Notes: generated from the sequence alone by a model not told the origin. Counted from the first letter of the stretch, positions 1-7,561 are shown. The stretch: DNA of 9,587 nucleotides from an uncultured Ruminococcus sp. (GCA_902797495.1 CADBTH010000083.1:1-9587); one strand, 5' to 3'. A program made the numbers and translations.

Positions 1-1
1 C

Positions 2-298
2 GACCACCTCCTCGGACTCAAGGAGAACGTCATCATCGGTAAGCTCATCCCCGCCGGCACCGGCATGGAGTGCTACCGCAACGTCGAAGTTGAAAAGATG
101 TACGATGACGATACGGAAGAGCTGAAGAAGTACCTCGCTACCGCGAAGCTCGCGGACGCGGCGGCCTTCACGGACAACGGCGCCTCCTCCGATAACGCCG
201 ACGACGATACGGAAGACGTTACGGAAGACGAGGACGAATTCGACGACGAGGGATATCCCGACGACGATTTCGACCCCGAGAGCGACGACGCAGAATAA
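2..298 (+). CDS. rpoC: DNA-directed RNA polymerase beta' subunit, C-terminal end (partial)
   Basis: Reading from position 2 gives DHLLGLKENVIIGKLIPAGTG, the well-conserved C-terminal block of bacterial RpoC; it runs 98 residues to a TAA at 296-298. The rest of the gene lies upstream of the window. RpoC is the clamp and catalytic-site subunit of RNA polymerase; this C-terminal part belongs to the fold near the omega subunit. After the conserved block the protein ends in an acidic, low-complexity tail: 22 of the last 35 residues are Asp or Glu. Such tails vary between Firmicutes and are probably disordered. A strong hairpin terminator starts 8 nt after the stop, so this is the 3' end of its transcript (presumably rpoB-rpoC). 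The identity is secure from the conserved block; the function of the tail is unknown. Confidence 0.96.
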   Translation, partial: DHLLGLKENVIIGKLIPAGTGMECYRNVEVEKMYDDDTEELKKYLATAKLADAAAFTDNGASSDNADDDTEDVTEDEDEFDDEGYPDDDFDPESDDAE

Positions 299-305
299 AC
301 GAATC

Positions 306-335
306 AAAAAAGGAGCCGTGATCGGCTCCTTTTTT
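306..335. terminator. Intrinsic terminator after rpoC, works in both directions
   Basis: Six A, GGAGCCG (312-318), loop TGAT, CGGCTCC (323-329), six T. The whole is a perfect 13-bp inverted repeat with a GC-rich core and a T run on either strand. It sits 8 nt after the rpoC stop and is also the second hairpin met by transcripts leaving mltG from the other side. Confidence 0.93.
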
Positions 336-346
336 GCGGCTATGCG

Positions 347-373
347 AAAAGAGAGGGCGATGCCCTCTCTTTT
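347..373. terminator. Intrinsic terminator after mltG, probably works in both directions
   Basis: A perfect 12-bp stem, AAAAGAGAGGGC (347-358) with GCCCTCTCTTTT (362-373), around a 3-nt GAT loop. It begins 9 nt after the mltG stop on the minus strand. On the plus strand a T-rich run continues to 374; on the minus strand the T run is only the four T of the stem, so the neighbouring 306-335 hairpin probably adds to termination of mltG transcripts. Confidence 0.88.
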
Positions 374-381
374 TCTTATTA

Positions 382-2022
382 TCAGTCGTCGGACGACTGT
401 CCCTGCATCTCGCGCAGACGCGCGACGTTCTGTTCGTGCTCGTAGTAGGAAGAGGCGAACGCAGTCTCGCCGTCGGGGAACGAAACGAAGTAGTAGTAGT
501 TCGTGTCAGCCGGATAGAGCGCGTATTTGAGCGCGTTCATACCGGGGTTGGCTATCGCTCCGGGCGGGTAGCCGTCGTTCGTGTAGGAGTTGTAGGGAGA
601 ATTGTACTCGAGCATCTTCGCCGTGATCTCCTTCGGACGAACGCCGCGTTCGTGCGCTATCGCGTAGACGACGGTCGCGTCGCTCTCGAACCTCGGATAG
701 TTGTACGGTTCGGCGAGTCTGTTGTGGAATACGGAAGAGACGTTTCTGAAGTCCGAGGACGACCCCGCCTCCTTCTCGATTATCGAGGCGAGGATGACGA
801 CCTGATCCGTCGTCATTCCGAGCTCGTCAGCCCTCGCCTTCAGCTTTTCTCCGTAGACCTCGTCGAATCTGTCCACCATCTTCTTGACTACCGTATAGGC
901 GTCGGAAGCGTTGTAGAACTCGTACGTATCCGGGAATAGATATCCTTCGAGCTTATAAAATCTGTTGTGATCGTAACCGTTATCGTCAAGCTCTTTGACG
1001 AACCAGTATTCGCTGAAGTCGCCCTCGTTTATAGCCTTGACGTAGTCTTCCTTCGTGCCGCCGATCTTGTATGACAGCATCAAATCTATGATCTCGTCGA
1101 CCGTAAAGCCCTCGGGGATCGTGACCCACTGCGTGCCCGTCAGCGGCTTCTCCTTGAAGGCGTTGTAAAGCTGCTTGTAGTTCATCGACGGGGAGACCGT
1201 GTAATCTCCCGCGACGAAGTTCTCCTCGATCTTCTTGAACGATCCGTAGAGCTTGAACGCCGTCTTATAGTTTATGACGCCGTTGTCGTAAAGGATATCA
1301 GCGATATCCTCCCTCGTCGCATCCTCGGGAACGGTCACCTCGACCAGCTCGTCCGACTTGACGAAAGCGAACACGTCGTTTCCGACGTTTATAATGAATA
1401 TAGATATAACGACCGCGATCACCGTGATCGTGACGAGGTAGATGACCGTCTTCAGAAGGCTCGATACGATCGATCCTCCGACGTCCTCTTCCTTCTTTTT
1501 CTTCTTTTTGATCTTCGACTTTTTCTCCGTGTCCTTCGCCGCGGGAACTTTGTCGCCGACGTCCGTCACTCTCGTCTCGGACTTGTCGCGAACGGTCTTC
1601 TTTCTCGCGATCCTGATGTCGTCGTCGGGCTCTTCCGTCTCGCGGACGGGCGCGGCGTGAGGCATCTGTTCCTGCTGAACGGGAGGAGTTGCGGCGCGTC
1701 TTGCCTGCTGAACGGGAGTTCCCTGAGGCGCGTTCTGCCTCGGCTGAGCGGGAGTTCCCTGCGGTCTCGCCTGCGCGTTCTGTCTCGGCTGAACGGGGAT
1801 CGCCGTCGGTATTCCCTGAGCGTTCTGCCTCGGTCGTACCGGCGCTCCGTCAGGTCTCGTTCCGCCTTGTATCCTCTGTACCGGCGCGCGCCTTTCCGCG
1901 CCGGGCGCGGAGGGTCGCGCGGAATTCTCCGCCTTAACGCTCTTGCGTCTGCCGGAAAGCACGGAGTCTATATCTTCACTGATCTGTTCGTCGACCAGAT
2001 CGCGTTCGTTGTTATCAGACAT
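382..2022 (-). CDS. mltG: Endolytic murein transglycosylase MltG (YceG family) with long cytoplasmic N-terminus
   Basis: A 546-residue protein. MltG cleaves nascent glycan strands within the chain and is thought to set strand length during peptidoglycan synthesis. Residues 1-189 are predicted cytoplasmic: an acidic start, a Pro/Gln/Arg-rich stretch at 60-118 with three PRQNA repeats exactly 15 residues apart, then a basic run KKSKIKKKKKK at 167-177. One membrane helix follows (about 190-212). The outside part has a LysM-like subdomain (about 228-290), TIPEG at 301-305, LEGYLFPDTYEF at 358-369, the catalytic signature ASIIEKEAG at 412-420 with the Glu pair 416/418, and GYPPGAIANPG at 484-494, all family hallmarks. 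E. coli MltG is near 340 residues with a short N-terminus, so this one carries a large extra cytoplasmic region, as streptococcal MltG also does. It is the last gene of the leftward operon, 30 nt after the CPBP gene; AAAGGA lies 8 nt before the ATG. The enzyme call is secure; the role of the N-terminal region is unknown. Confidence 0.95.
   Translation of the reverse strand: MSDNNERDLVDEQISEDIDSVLSGRRKSVKAENSARPSAPGAERRAPVQRIQGGTRPDGAPVRPRQNAQGIPTAIPVQPRQNAQARPQGTPAQPRQNAPQGTPVQQARRAATPPVQQEQMPHAAPVRETEEPDDDIRIARKKTVRDKSETRVTDVGDKVPAAKDTEKKSKIKKKKKKEEDVGGSIVSSLLKTVIYLVTITVIAVVISIFIINVGNDVFAFVKSDELVEVTVPEDATREDIADILYDNGVINYKTAFKLYGSFKKIEENFVAGDYTVSPSMNYKQLYNAFKEKPLTGTQWVTIPEGFTVDEIIDLMLSYKIGGTKEDYVKAINEGDFSEYWFVKELDDNGYDHNRFYKLEGYLFPDTYEFYNASDAYTVVKKMVDRFDEVYGEKLKARADELGMTTDQVVILASIIEKEAGSSSDFRNVSSVFHNRLAEPYNYPRFESDATVVYAIAHERGVRPKEITAKMLEYNSPYNSYTNDGYPPGAIANPGMNALKYALYPADTNYYYFVSFPDGETAFASSYYEHEQNVARLREMQGQSSDD
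1717..1845 (-). repeat. 45-nt in-frame repeat coding the PRQNA units of MltG
   Basis: On the plus strand the block CGTTCTG(C/T)CTCGG starts at 1731, 1776 and 1821, exactly 45 nt apart; the encoded PRQNA motif falls at residues 64-68, 79-83 and 94-98. Partial copies of GGGAGTTCCCTG lie between them. The copies are diverged at other positions, so this is an older, imperfect tandem repeat. Confidence 0.75.
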
Positions 2023-2052
2023 ATCCTGTATCCTTTCTGGAGGATGGTATTG

Positions 2053-2967
2053 TTAAAAATTCAGTATTATCCCGATCGCGCTCACGACGAGCAGGATGAT
2101 GAAATAGGGGGACGTGAGAGCTTCCCTGACGTACGATACCTCGCCCCGCTTCTTTTTCTTCGCGTGATCGGACGGAGCGTTGATCCGCGCGAGGTCCGAA
2201 TACGCCTTCGCGCACGAACTGAAGAAAAGGAAAGCGAAGAGGAGAGTCAGCGCCGTGCAGATAAACGTGAACAGCACGATACTTCCTCCCTGCCTTGCGG
2301 CGGCGTGGTACACGTAAACTTCGAGAAACATCGCAAGGATATTGTTCGCGGCGTGAACGACCATCGAAGCGAACAGGGAGCGCGTCGCGTACATGACGAG
2401 CGCGAGTATCACTCCGTTGAAAAAGTATACCGGTATCCGCACGAGATCGAAGTGGATAAGGGCGAACGTGAGCGACGAGAGGACGACCGCGAGGGCGACC
2501 CCGTTCCGCTCATATTCCGTCGCAACGATCCCTCTGAAGAGGAACTCCTCCGTGACCGCGGGAAGTATCGCCACAGAGACGAGAGCGTATATCACGGCCC
2601 CCGCGCTTCCGGAACCCTGAGCGAGCATCGCGGAAGACGACGTGCCGAAGAACTCCGGCGCGACGCGGTAGATATAGAAGCTGATCATCGAGCCGCCGAA
2701 CATCATGAATCCGAGCGCGAAGATCATCAGCGGTATGTCGACCGCCTTGAAGAGCTTCAGTCTCATGTGCGAGAAGAATTTTCTTCCCCTCGCCCTCGCG
2801 TAGATCGCCGGAGGGATCGCGAGGATGAGCACCTGAAGGACCGCGGAAGCGAGGAAGACGTTTCCCTCCGATGAGAGGAACGGCATCTTCACAAGTCCTG
2901 CGACGATCAGGAGCACGCTGATTATCAGCAGAAGGAGCGGAGCTCCGTGAACGTTCTTAATTTTCAC
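2053..2967 (-). CDS. CPBP-family (CAAX protease/bacteriocin-processing) intramembrane metalloprotease
   Basis: A 304-residue, very hydrophobic protein with about eight possible membrane helices. It has the three CPBP (Abi/Rce1-like) motifs in order: TEEFLFRG with E140, E141 and R145; FALIH with H172; and HAANN with H205 and N209. These are the expected glutamate, histidine and asparagine residues of the membrane-embedded active site. Members include the eukaryotic prenyl-protein protease Rce1 and bacterial proteins linked to bacteriocin maturation or immunity; the substrate of this one cannot be told from sequence. A hydrophilic basic loop (about 255-282, with AKKKKRG) precedes a last helix at 287-303. 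The start is a GTG at 2965-2967, inside the end of the cyclo-ligase gene (11-nt overlap), which suggests translational coupling; the first membrane helix begins at about residue 10, so a later start would cut it. An AAAGGTG stretch lies further upstream than ideal. Confidence 0.9.
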   Translation of the reverse strand: MKIKNVHGAPLLLLIISVLLIVAGLVKMPFLSSEGNVFLASAVLQVLILAIPPAIYARARGRKFFSHMRLKLFKAVDIPLMIFALGFMMFGGSMISFYIYRVAPEFFGTSSSAMLAQGSGSAGAVIYALVSVAILPAVTEEFLFRGIVATEYERNGVALAVVLSSLTFALIHFDLVRIPVYFFNGVILALVMYATRSLFASMVVHAANNILAMFLEVYVYHAAARQGGSIVLFTFICTALTLLFAFLFFSSCAKAYSDLARINAPSDHAKKKKRGEVSYVREALTSPYFIILLVVSAIGIILNF

Positions 2968-3547
2968 CTGTTACGACCACACCTTTTTCCGTCAGGAGAA
3001 TTTTTATCGTCACGTCGAATCTTCCTCTCGGCACTTCGGGAACGATGAAATCGCTGTAAACGATCCCGACCGCGTTCCCTCCGAACGACGAGAGATATCT
3101 GTCGTAGAAACCTTTTCCGTAACCGAGCCTGAAGCCCTTACGGTCGTAGACGAGGCCCGGAACGAGGCAGAGAGCCTCCGCCGCCATGGTCTCCGGATCG
3201 AAGAGAGGCGCGGATTCCGGGGGCTCGGGAAGTCCGTAGCTGTCGGGCGAGAGTTCGTCGAGAGACGTGACGAATCTGTAATCCATCGTGTGAGTCTCGG
3301 GACGGCACTTCGGGAAAGCGACCGCCTTCCCCTGCGCCAGAGCGTCGAGCGCGACGGGCGTGACGTCGATCTCCTCGTCCGTCGGAGCGTACGTCAGTAT
3401 GTATTTCGCATACCTGTAGCTCGCAAGAGAGGTGACGGCGCGGCATACCGCCCTGTCCCGCTTCTCTTTTTCGGACGCGTCGATCTCTGCTCTCTTCGCG
3501 CGGAAAACGCTCCTCATTTCATCTTTGTCTTTTTTAACCGTATACAT
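2957..3547 (-). CDS. 5-formyltetrahydrofolate cyclo-ligase (5,10-methenyltetrahydrofolate synthetase)
   Basis: A 196-residue cytosolic protein of the usual family length (about 180-200). It converts 5-formyltetrahydrofolate to 5,10-methenyltetrahydrofolate using ATP, returning the storage or inhibitory folate to the one-carbon pool that feeds purine, methionine and dTMP synthesis. Hallmarks are an N-terminal basic helix (MRSVFRAKR, residues 11-19), YGLPEP at 104-109, and the signature LVPGLVYD at 128-135 followed by RLGYGKGFYDRYL at 140-152, which binds nucleotide and folate. The C-terminus has the expected FDVTIKILLT strand. The ATG at 3545-3547 is chosen because AAGGG sits 7 nt upstream; a second Met at residue 11 has a weaker site. 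Only 2 nt separate it from the DJ-1 gene, and its end overlaps the CPBP gene by 11 nt. Also known as YgfA or MTHFS. Confidence 0.95.
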   Translation of the reverse strand: MYTVKKDKDEMRSVFRAKRAEIDASEKEKRDRAVCRAVTSLASYRYAKYILTYAPTDEEIDVTPVALDALAQGKAVAFPKCRPETHTMDYRFVTSLDELSPDSYGLPEPPESAPLFDPETMAAEALCLVPGLVYDRKGFRLGYGKGFYDRYLSSFGGNAVGIVYSDFIVPEVPRGRFDVTIKILLTEKGVVVTGEN

Positions 3548-3549
3548 AG

Positions 3550-4098
3550 CTACGCCCTTACCGACTCGGCGAGGCGTTCAGCTTCGTCCTCGCCCTTCAG
3601 GAGTGATACGAGCTGGAGCGCGAAATCGAGCGCGCTTCCCATTCCGTCCGAGGTGACGAAATTTCCGTCGACTATGACGGACGCCTCGTAGTACTTTGCG
3701 CCTTCGAGATATTTTTCAAATCCCGGGTAGCAGGTCGCGTCGCGCCCCTCGAGCAGTCCGCGCTTTCCGTATATCATCGGAGCGGCGCAGATGGCGGCGA
3801 GATACGCGTCGCGCGCGAGCGCCTCCTTTATGAATCTGTCGACCCCCTCCGAGGCGTCGAGATTCGCGGCTCCCGGCATTCCACCGGGAAGAACGATCAT
3901 TTCAAGCTCCTCCTCGTCAATACCTCCGAGCGCCTCGTCGAGCGTCACGTCCGCTTCAACGGCGATACGGTGAGACCCCGTGACGATCTTTCCCGTCACT
4001 CCCACCGTCGTGACCGCGACTCCGGCGCGGCGAAGAAGATCGACCGGCGTGAGAGCCTCTATTTCTTCAAAACCGTCCGCCAGAAACAAATATACCAT
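3550..4098 (-). CDS. DJ-1/PfpI (ThiJ) family protein
   Basis: A 182-residue single-domain protein, the usual length for the DJ-1/YajL subgroup. It has the flavodoxin-like core, the glyoxalase-III/chaperone-type nucleophilic elbow AAICAAP with Cys104, the conserved acidic residue in GFEEIE (Glu14, matching Glu18 of human DJ-1), and LPGGMPGA at 70-77. At the place of human DJ-1 His126 the sequence reads CYPGFE (Tyr124), so a full Cys-His-Glu triad is not evident. Members are reported as oxidative-stress proteins, deglycases or glyoxalases; the true substrates are disputed, and nothing here decides between them. A strong AAAGGAG lies 9 nt before the ATG. It follows the kinase gene by 47 nt and precedes the cyclo-ligase gene by 2 nt, so it is co-transcribed with nucleotide and folate genes. 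Confidence 0.93.
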   Translation of the reverse strand: MVYLFLADGFEEIEALTPVDLLRRAGVAVTTVGVTGKIVTGSHRIAVEADVTLDEALGGIDEEELEMIVLPGGMPGAANLDASEGVDRFIKEALARDAYLAAICAAPMIYGKRGLLEGRDATCYPGFEKYLEGAKYYEASVIVDGNFVTSDGMGSALDFALQLVSLLKGEDEAERLAESVRA

Positions 4099-4145
4099 AT
4101 CCGTGTACTCCTTTCCGTCGAATAATCAGATTGATGAGCAAATTT

Positions 4146-4805
4146 TCAAAGCTCAAGCGCCGAAAAGATCATTGAAAAGATCTCGTCGCGGTCGAGCTGA
4201 ACGCCGTCCTTCGCGCAGTCTATGACGTGCCACGACAGCTTTTGGGACACGTAGAGCGCGGCGTCGGCGCACCTTTCGAGGTACTCCGTGTCCTTCTCGT
4301 GGATGTCCTTCTCCACGTGGACTCTCTCGCTCCTGCGGTCGACGTTCTTCTCCGACACCTCGGGCGGGAGCCAAAGGAGGATGACGTCGTCGGGCTCGGG
4401 AAGTCCGAGCTTTTTGAACTCGAAGTCGAAGAGCCAGTCGAGGAACGAGTCCCACTCACTCCTCGGCATCTTCGAGAGCTGGTGGTAAGCGTTCGCCGTC
4501 GTGTATCTGTTTGCTATGACAACGGCGTCCGGATCCTCGAGAAAACGCTTCCAGTCGGTCACGTACGAAATATATCTGTCGCAGGCGAAGAAAGCGCTTG
4601 CGGCATAAGGGTTTGTGTCGTCGGGGGAGTCTCCGAGCTCGCCGTCGAGATACATCTTCACGAGAGTCGAGCCGCGCCCCGCGTAGTTCGGAAAGTCTAT
4701 CTTTCTCACTTTCTTCCCCTTCGCCTCAAGGTAGCGGCAAAGCTTCTCGCTCTGCGTATTCTTTCCGGCTCCGTCGAGCCCCTCGATCGCTATCAGTCGT
4801 CCCAT
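4146..4805 (-). CDS. tmk: Thymidylate kinase family protein (dTMP kinase-like, variant P-loop)
   Basis: A 219-residue P-loop kinase of the dTMP kinase length. The classical enzyme phosphorylates dTMP to dTDP with ATP. Seen here: the P-loop GLDGAGKNT at 9-17; FPNY at 38-41 near the base-binding region; NPYAAS and ACDRY at 65-78; the 'DRY' site present as ANRYTTANAYHQ at 98-109; and an Arg-rich lid with EKDIHEKDTEYLE at 165-177. Two departures from the textbook motifs stand out: Asn16 replaces the Ser/Thr that follows the P-loop Lys, and Asn99 replaces the Asp of the DR motif. From memory, a related clade of Firmicute proteins has similar changes (GKATQ), so this may be a subfamily trait, perhaps with different nucleotide specificity. 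The ATG has AGGTGG 4 nt upstream and starts 11 nt after the ftsK stop. Family certain; exact substrate less so. Confidence 0.85.
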   Translation of the reverse strand: MGRLIAIEGLDGAGKNTQSEKLCRYLEAKGKKVRKIDFPNYAGRGSTLVKMYLDGELGDSPDDTNPYAASAFFACDRYISYVTDWKRFLEDPDAVVIANRYTTANAYHQLSKMPRSEWDSFLDWLFDFEFKKLGLPEPDDVILLWLPPEVSEKNVDRRSERVHVEKDIHEKDTEYLERCADAALYVSQKLSWHVIDCAKDGVQLDRDEIFSMIFSALEL

Positions 4806-4816
4806 TTTTCCACCTA

Positions 4817-7549
4817 TCAGAATGTAATGTCGTCAATGTCGCCCGACGTATCACCGTCGTTTGCCGGTTCGTCCGGAAGCTCCTCAGCGAGCGCGACGAG
4901 AGAGCCCGCCATCTTCATCTCCTGAAGTCTCTCGCGGGAGATCAGCACGCGGCGCGGCTTCTGTCCGTCGGGAGCCGTGACGAATCCGAGGTCCTGCATA
5001 CTGTCTATCAGCTTCGACGCTCTGCCGAAACCGATGGAGCACTTTCTCTGCAGGAGCGACGTCGAGATCTTTCCGTTCTCGACCGCAATCTCAGCGGCTC
5101 TCCAGAACATCGGGTCCTCGTTCGCGGCGGCGGTCGCGTTCTCGCTGTCAGCCATTGCGGCGAGCTCGCGCTTCGTAGCGGTGCATCTGACCGCCTCCGT
5201 CTCGATCTCGCTCATGACCTCGTCGTTGTATCCGCTCTTGTCCGTGTTGTTTTCCTTGATGAAATTGACTATTTTATCGATCTCGGGGTCGGTGACGAAC
5301 GCGCCCTGAACTCTTATCGGCTTCATTGAGCCGACCGGGTTGAAGAGCATATCGCCCTTGCCGATGAGCTTCTCCGCGCCCTGAGTATCGATGATCGTCC
5401 TCGAGTCGATCTGCGAGGAGACCTTGCAGGCGATACGGGACGGTATGTTGTTCTTGATCTTACCGGTGATGACGTCGACGGACGGGCGCTGAGTGCCGAG
5501 GATGAGGTGCATACCCGCCGCTCTCGCCTTAGCCGCGAGACGGTCGATGGAGCTCTCCACACTGTCGGGAGCGGTCATCATGAGGTCGGCAAGCTCGTCG
5601 ATGATTATGACTATGTGAGGCAGGGGCTTCTTGTCGGGATCGTTCTTCGCGATCTCGTTGTAGCCCGCGATATTTCTGACCTTCGCCTCTTCGATGATGC
5701 CGAAGCGGCGTTCCATCTCGTTGACCGCCCACGAGAGCGCGCCGGCGGCCTTCTTCGGGTCGGAGACGACGGGGACGATCAGGTGAGGCAGACCCTCGTA
5801 GATGTTGAACTCGACCTTCTTCGGGTCGACGAGGATGAGCTGGACTTCGTCCGGCTTCGCTTTATAGAGCATACTGACGATGAGGCAGTTGATGCAGACC
5901 GATTTACCCATGCCTGTAGCGCCGGCGATGAGCAGGTGAGGCATCTTGGAGATGTCGAAGAAGATTGGTGTTCCCGCGACGTCCTCGCCGAGCGCGACGG
6001 TAAGCTTGCTTTCCGATTCGCGGAAGCGGTCGCTGTCGATCAGCGAGCGGAGTCTGACGATCATCGCCTCGTCGTTAGGGACTTCGATGCCGACGGCGGA
6101 TTTGCCCGGTATCGGCGCTTCTATTCTGATGCCGCTCGTCGCAAGGGAGAGCGCGATGTCGTCAACGAGGTTGACTATCGCGCGCACTCTCGTGCCGGGA
6201 GCGGGACGAAGCTCGTATCTCGTGACGGTCGGGCCCTTCTGCGGAAGTCCCGCCGACTCCGTGTGTACGTTGAATTTTTCGAGGGTCTGTATGAGCTTCG
6301 CTTCTTTTTCTTCAAGCTCGCGCCTGTAGTTGTTGTTCTTTTTCGCCTTGTCCTCGATGAGAAAATCGATATCGGGGAAAACGTACTCCGGCTCTGCGAC
6401 CGGTATATCCACAACGTCGCCGCCGTCGAGAGTCGGGGCGAGGTCGGTCTCTTCGACCTTCAGTTTATCGGGGTTCAGGTAAGTCTTCGAGAGCCTGTCC
6501 AGCACCTCGTCGTCGTCGAGTCCGTCGAGCTCCTCGAGGGTCAGCCCCTCGCCGTCCCCCGACGCGACCGGCTCAAGCTCCGTCGCCTCGTCTTCCTCCC
6601 GCGGGAAAGTCTCTTCCGCGGCGGGTTCTTCCACGTCCGTGCCGTCCTTCGGCGTTATCGGGAAGTCCTCGTCGGTGATGGTCGGATCGAATTCCGTCTT
6701 TCTCTCGCCCTCGAAAACCGAGTCGTCGAGAATGCCGTAACCGGATTCTTCTATTTCGTCAAATCCGTCGTAATCGTCGTAGTAACCGTCCGCGGAAGGA
6801 TCGGGGTCAGGTGCGGTATACGGCGCGTCAGCGCGGCGCCTCTTCCCGTCCGTCCTTCTCGCCGCCTCCGCGATCTCGCGCTCGCGCGCCGCTTCGCGCT
6901 CGGCTCTCGCCTCGCGTCTCGCCTCTCTGTGACGGCCTATCGAATCCGCGACGCCGTGCGCCGCGTCCTTCGGAGTCTTCTTCATTATCACCATCACGAG
7001 GACGGCGAGGGCGGCGAAGGAGATTATGAAAGCTCCGACCCTGCTGAAGCAAGCCGAGAGGAGTCCGCCTATGAAGCCGCCGACGAGTCCTCCGCCCGTG
7101 CTGATCTTACCGTCCTTGACCGTGCATTCCGAGAAGTGGACGAACGGATTGATCTCGCTCATCATCTCCGGCTTTGCGAAGACGAGGTGACAGAGCGTGT
7201 CGATGATGAGGAATCCCACGATCGAATACACTATGAGTCTCGCCTTCGGCGTCTCGTCCGACGCGAGAAGTATCACGCCGATGAGTATGAGAAGAACGGG
7301 GAGCAGGTAGAAGGACGAGGAGAACATTCCGAAGAAGAACTTGTCCCTGATGAAGTTTCCTACCGTACCGAAATTCTTCACGAAGAACGATATTATGATC
7401 AGCACCGCTATTATGAACAGAATGAACGGAACGAACTGCGAGAAGACGGAACGTTCTTTTACGGCTTCCTTCTTCGCGGGAGCTTTCCTCTTCCCCGAAC
7501 CCCTCGTATTCTGTTTGCCGGTGACCTTGTACTTTTTAGTCTGTGCCAT
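4817..7549 (-). CDS. ftsK: FtsK/SpoIIIE family DNA translocase
   Basis: A 910-residue membrane-anchored motor that pumps chromosome DNA through the division or sporulation septum. Order: a Lys-rich start; four membrane helices in about residues 40-188; a strongly charged stretch at 205-240 (Arg/Glu/Ala-rich, possibly helical); an acidic linker at about 245-370; the alpha and beta motor parts (about 400-540); Walker A GATGMGKS at 543-550; Walker B with D651-E652 in IVIIIDELAD; GTQRPS at 685-690; SRTIIDTQGAEKLIGKGDM at about 716-734; and a C-terminal winged-helix gamma domain (about 813-872, with FGRAS at 841-845) that in the family reads KOPS/SRS polarity sequences. An upstream Met at 7588 would add 13 residues, but the ATG at 7547-7549 is preferred because AAAGGA lies 6 nt before it. 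It is the first gene of the operon. FtsK and SpoIIIE cannot be separated by sequence alone here. Confidence 0.96.
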   Translation of the reverse strand: MAQTKKYKVTGKQNTRGSGKRKAPAKKEAVKERSVFSQFVPFILFIIAVLIIISFFVKNFGTVGNFIRDKFFFGMFSSSFYLLPVLLILIGVILLASDETPKARLIVYSIVGFLIIDTLCHLVFAKPEMMSEINPFVHFSECTVKDGKISTGGGLVGGFIGGLLSACFSRVGAFIISFAALAVLVMVIMKKTPKDAAHGVADSIGRHREARREARAEREAAREREIAEAARRTDGKRRRADAPYTAPDPDPSADGYYDDYDGFDEIEESGYGILDDSVFEGERKTEFDPTITDEDFPITPKDGTDVEEPAAEETFPREEDEATELEPVASGDGEGLTLEELDGLDDDEVLDRLSKTYLNPDKLKVEETDLAPTLDGGDVVDIPVAEPEYVFPDIDFLIEDKAKKNNNYRRELEEKEAKLIQTLEKFNVHTESAGLPQKGPTVTRYELRPAPGTRVRAIVNLVDDIALSLATSGIRIEAPIPGKSAVGIEVPNDEAMIVRLRSLIDSDRFRESESKLTVALGEDVAGTPIFFDISKMPHLLIAGATGMGKSVCINCLIVSMLYKAKPDEVQLILVDPKKVEFNIYEGLPHLIVPVVSDPKKAAGALSWAVNEMERRFGIIEEAKVRNIAGYNEIAKNDPDKKPLPHIVIIIDELADLMMTAPDSVESSIDRLAAKARAAGMHLILGTQRPSVDVITGKIKNNIPSRIACKVSSQIDSRTIIDTQGAEKLIGKGDMLFNPVGSMKPIRVQGAFVTDPEIDKIVNFIKENNTDKSGYNDEVMSEIETEAVRCTATKRELAAMADSENATAAANEDPMFWRAAEIAVENGKISTSLLQRKCSIGFGRASKLIDSMQDLGFVTAPDGQKPRRVLISRERLQEMKMAGSLVALAEELPDEPANDGDTSGDIDDITF

Positions 7550-7555
7550 TATTAT

Positions 7556-7561
7556 TCCTTT
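7556..7561 (-). promoter_or_regulatory. Ribosome binding site that sets the ftsK start
   Basis: AAAGGA on the minus strand, 6 nt before the ATG at 7549. The longer reading frame starting at 7588 has no comparable site and would begin within 10 nt of the inferred transcription start. Confidence 0.8.

Noticed and set aside
334..939. 201-codon plus-strand frame after rpoC
   Set aside because: It starts inside the terminators and is the in-register shadow of mltG.
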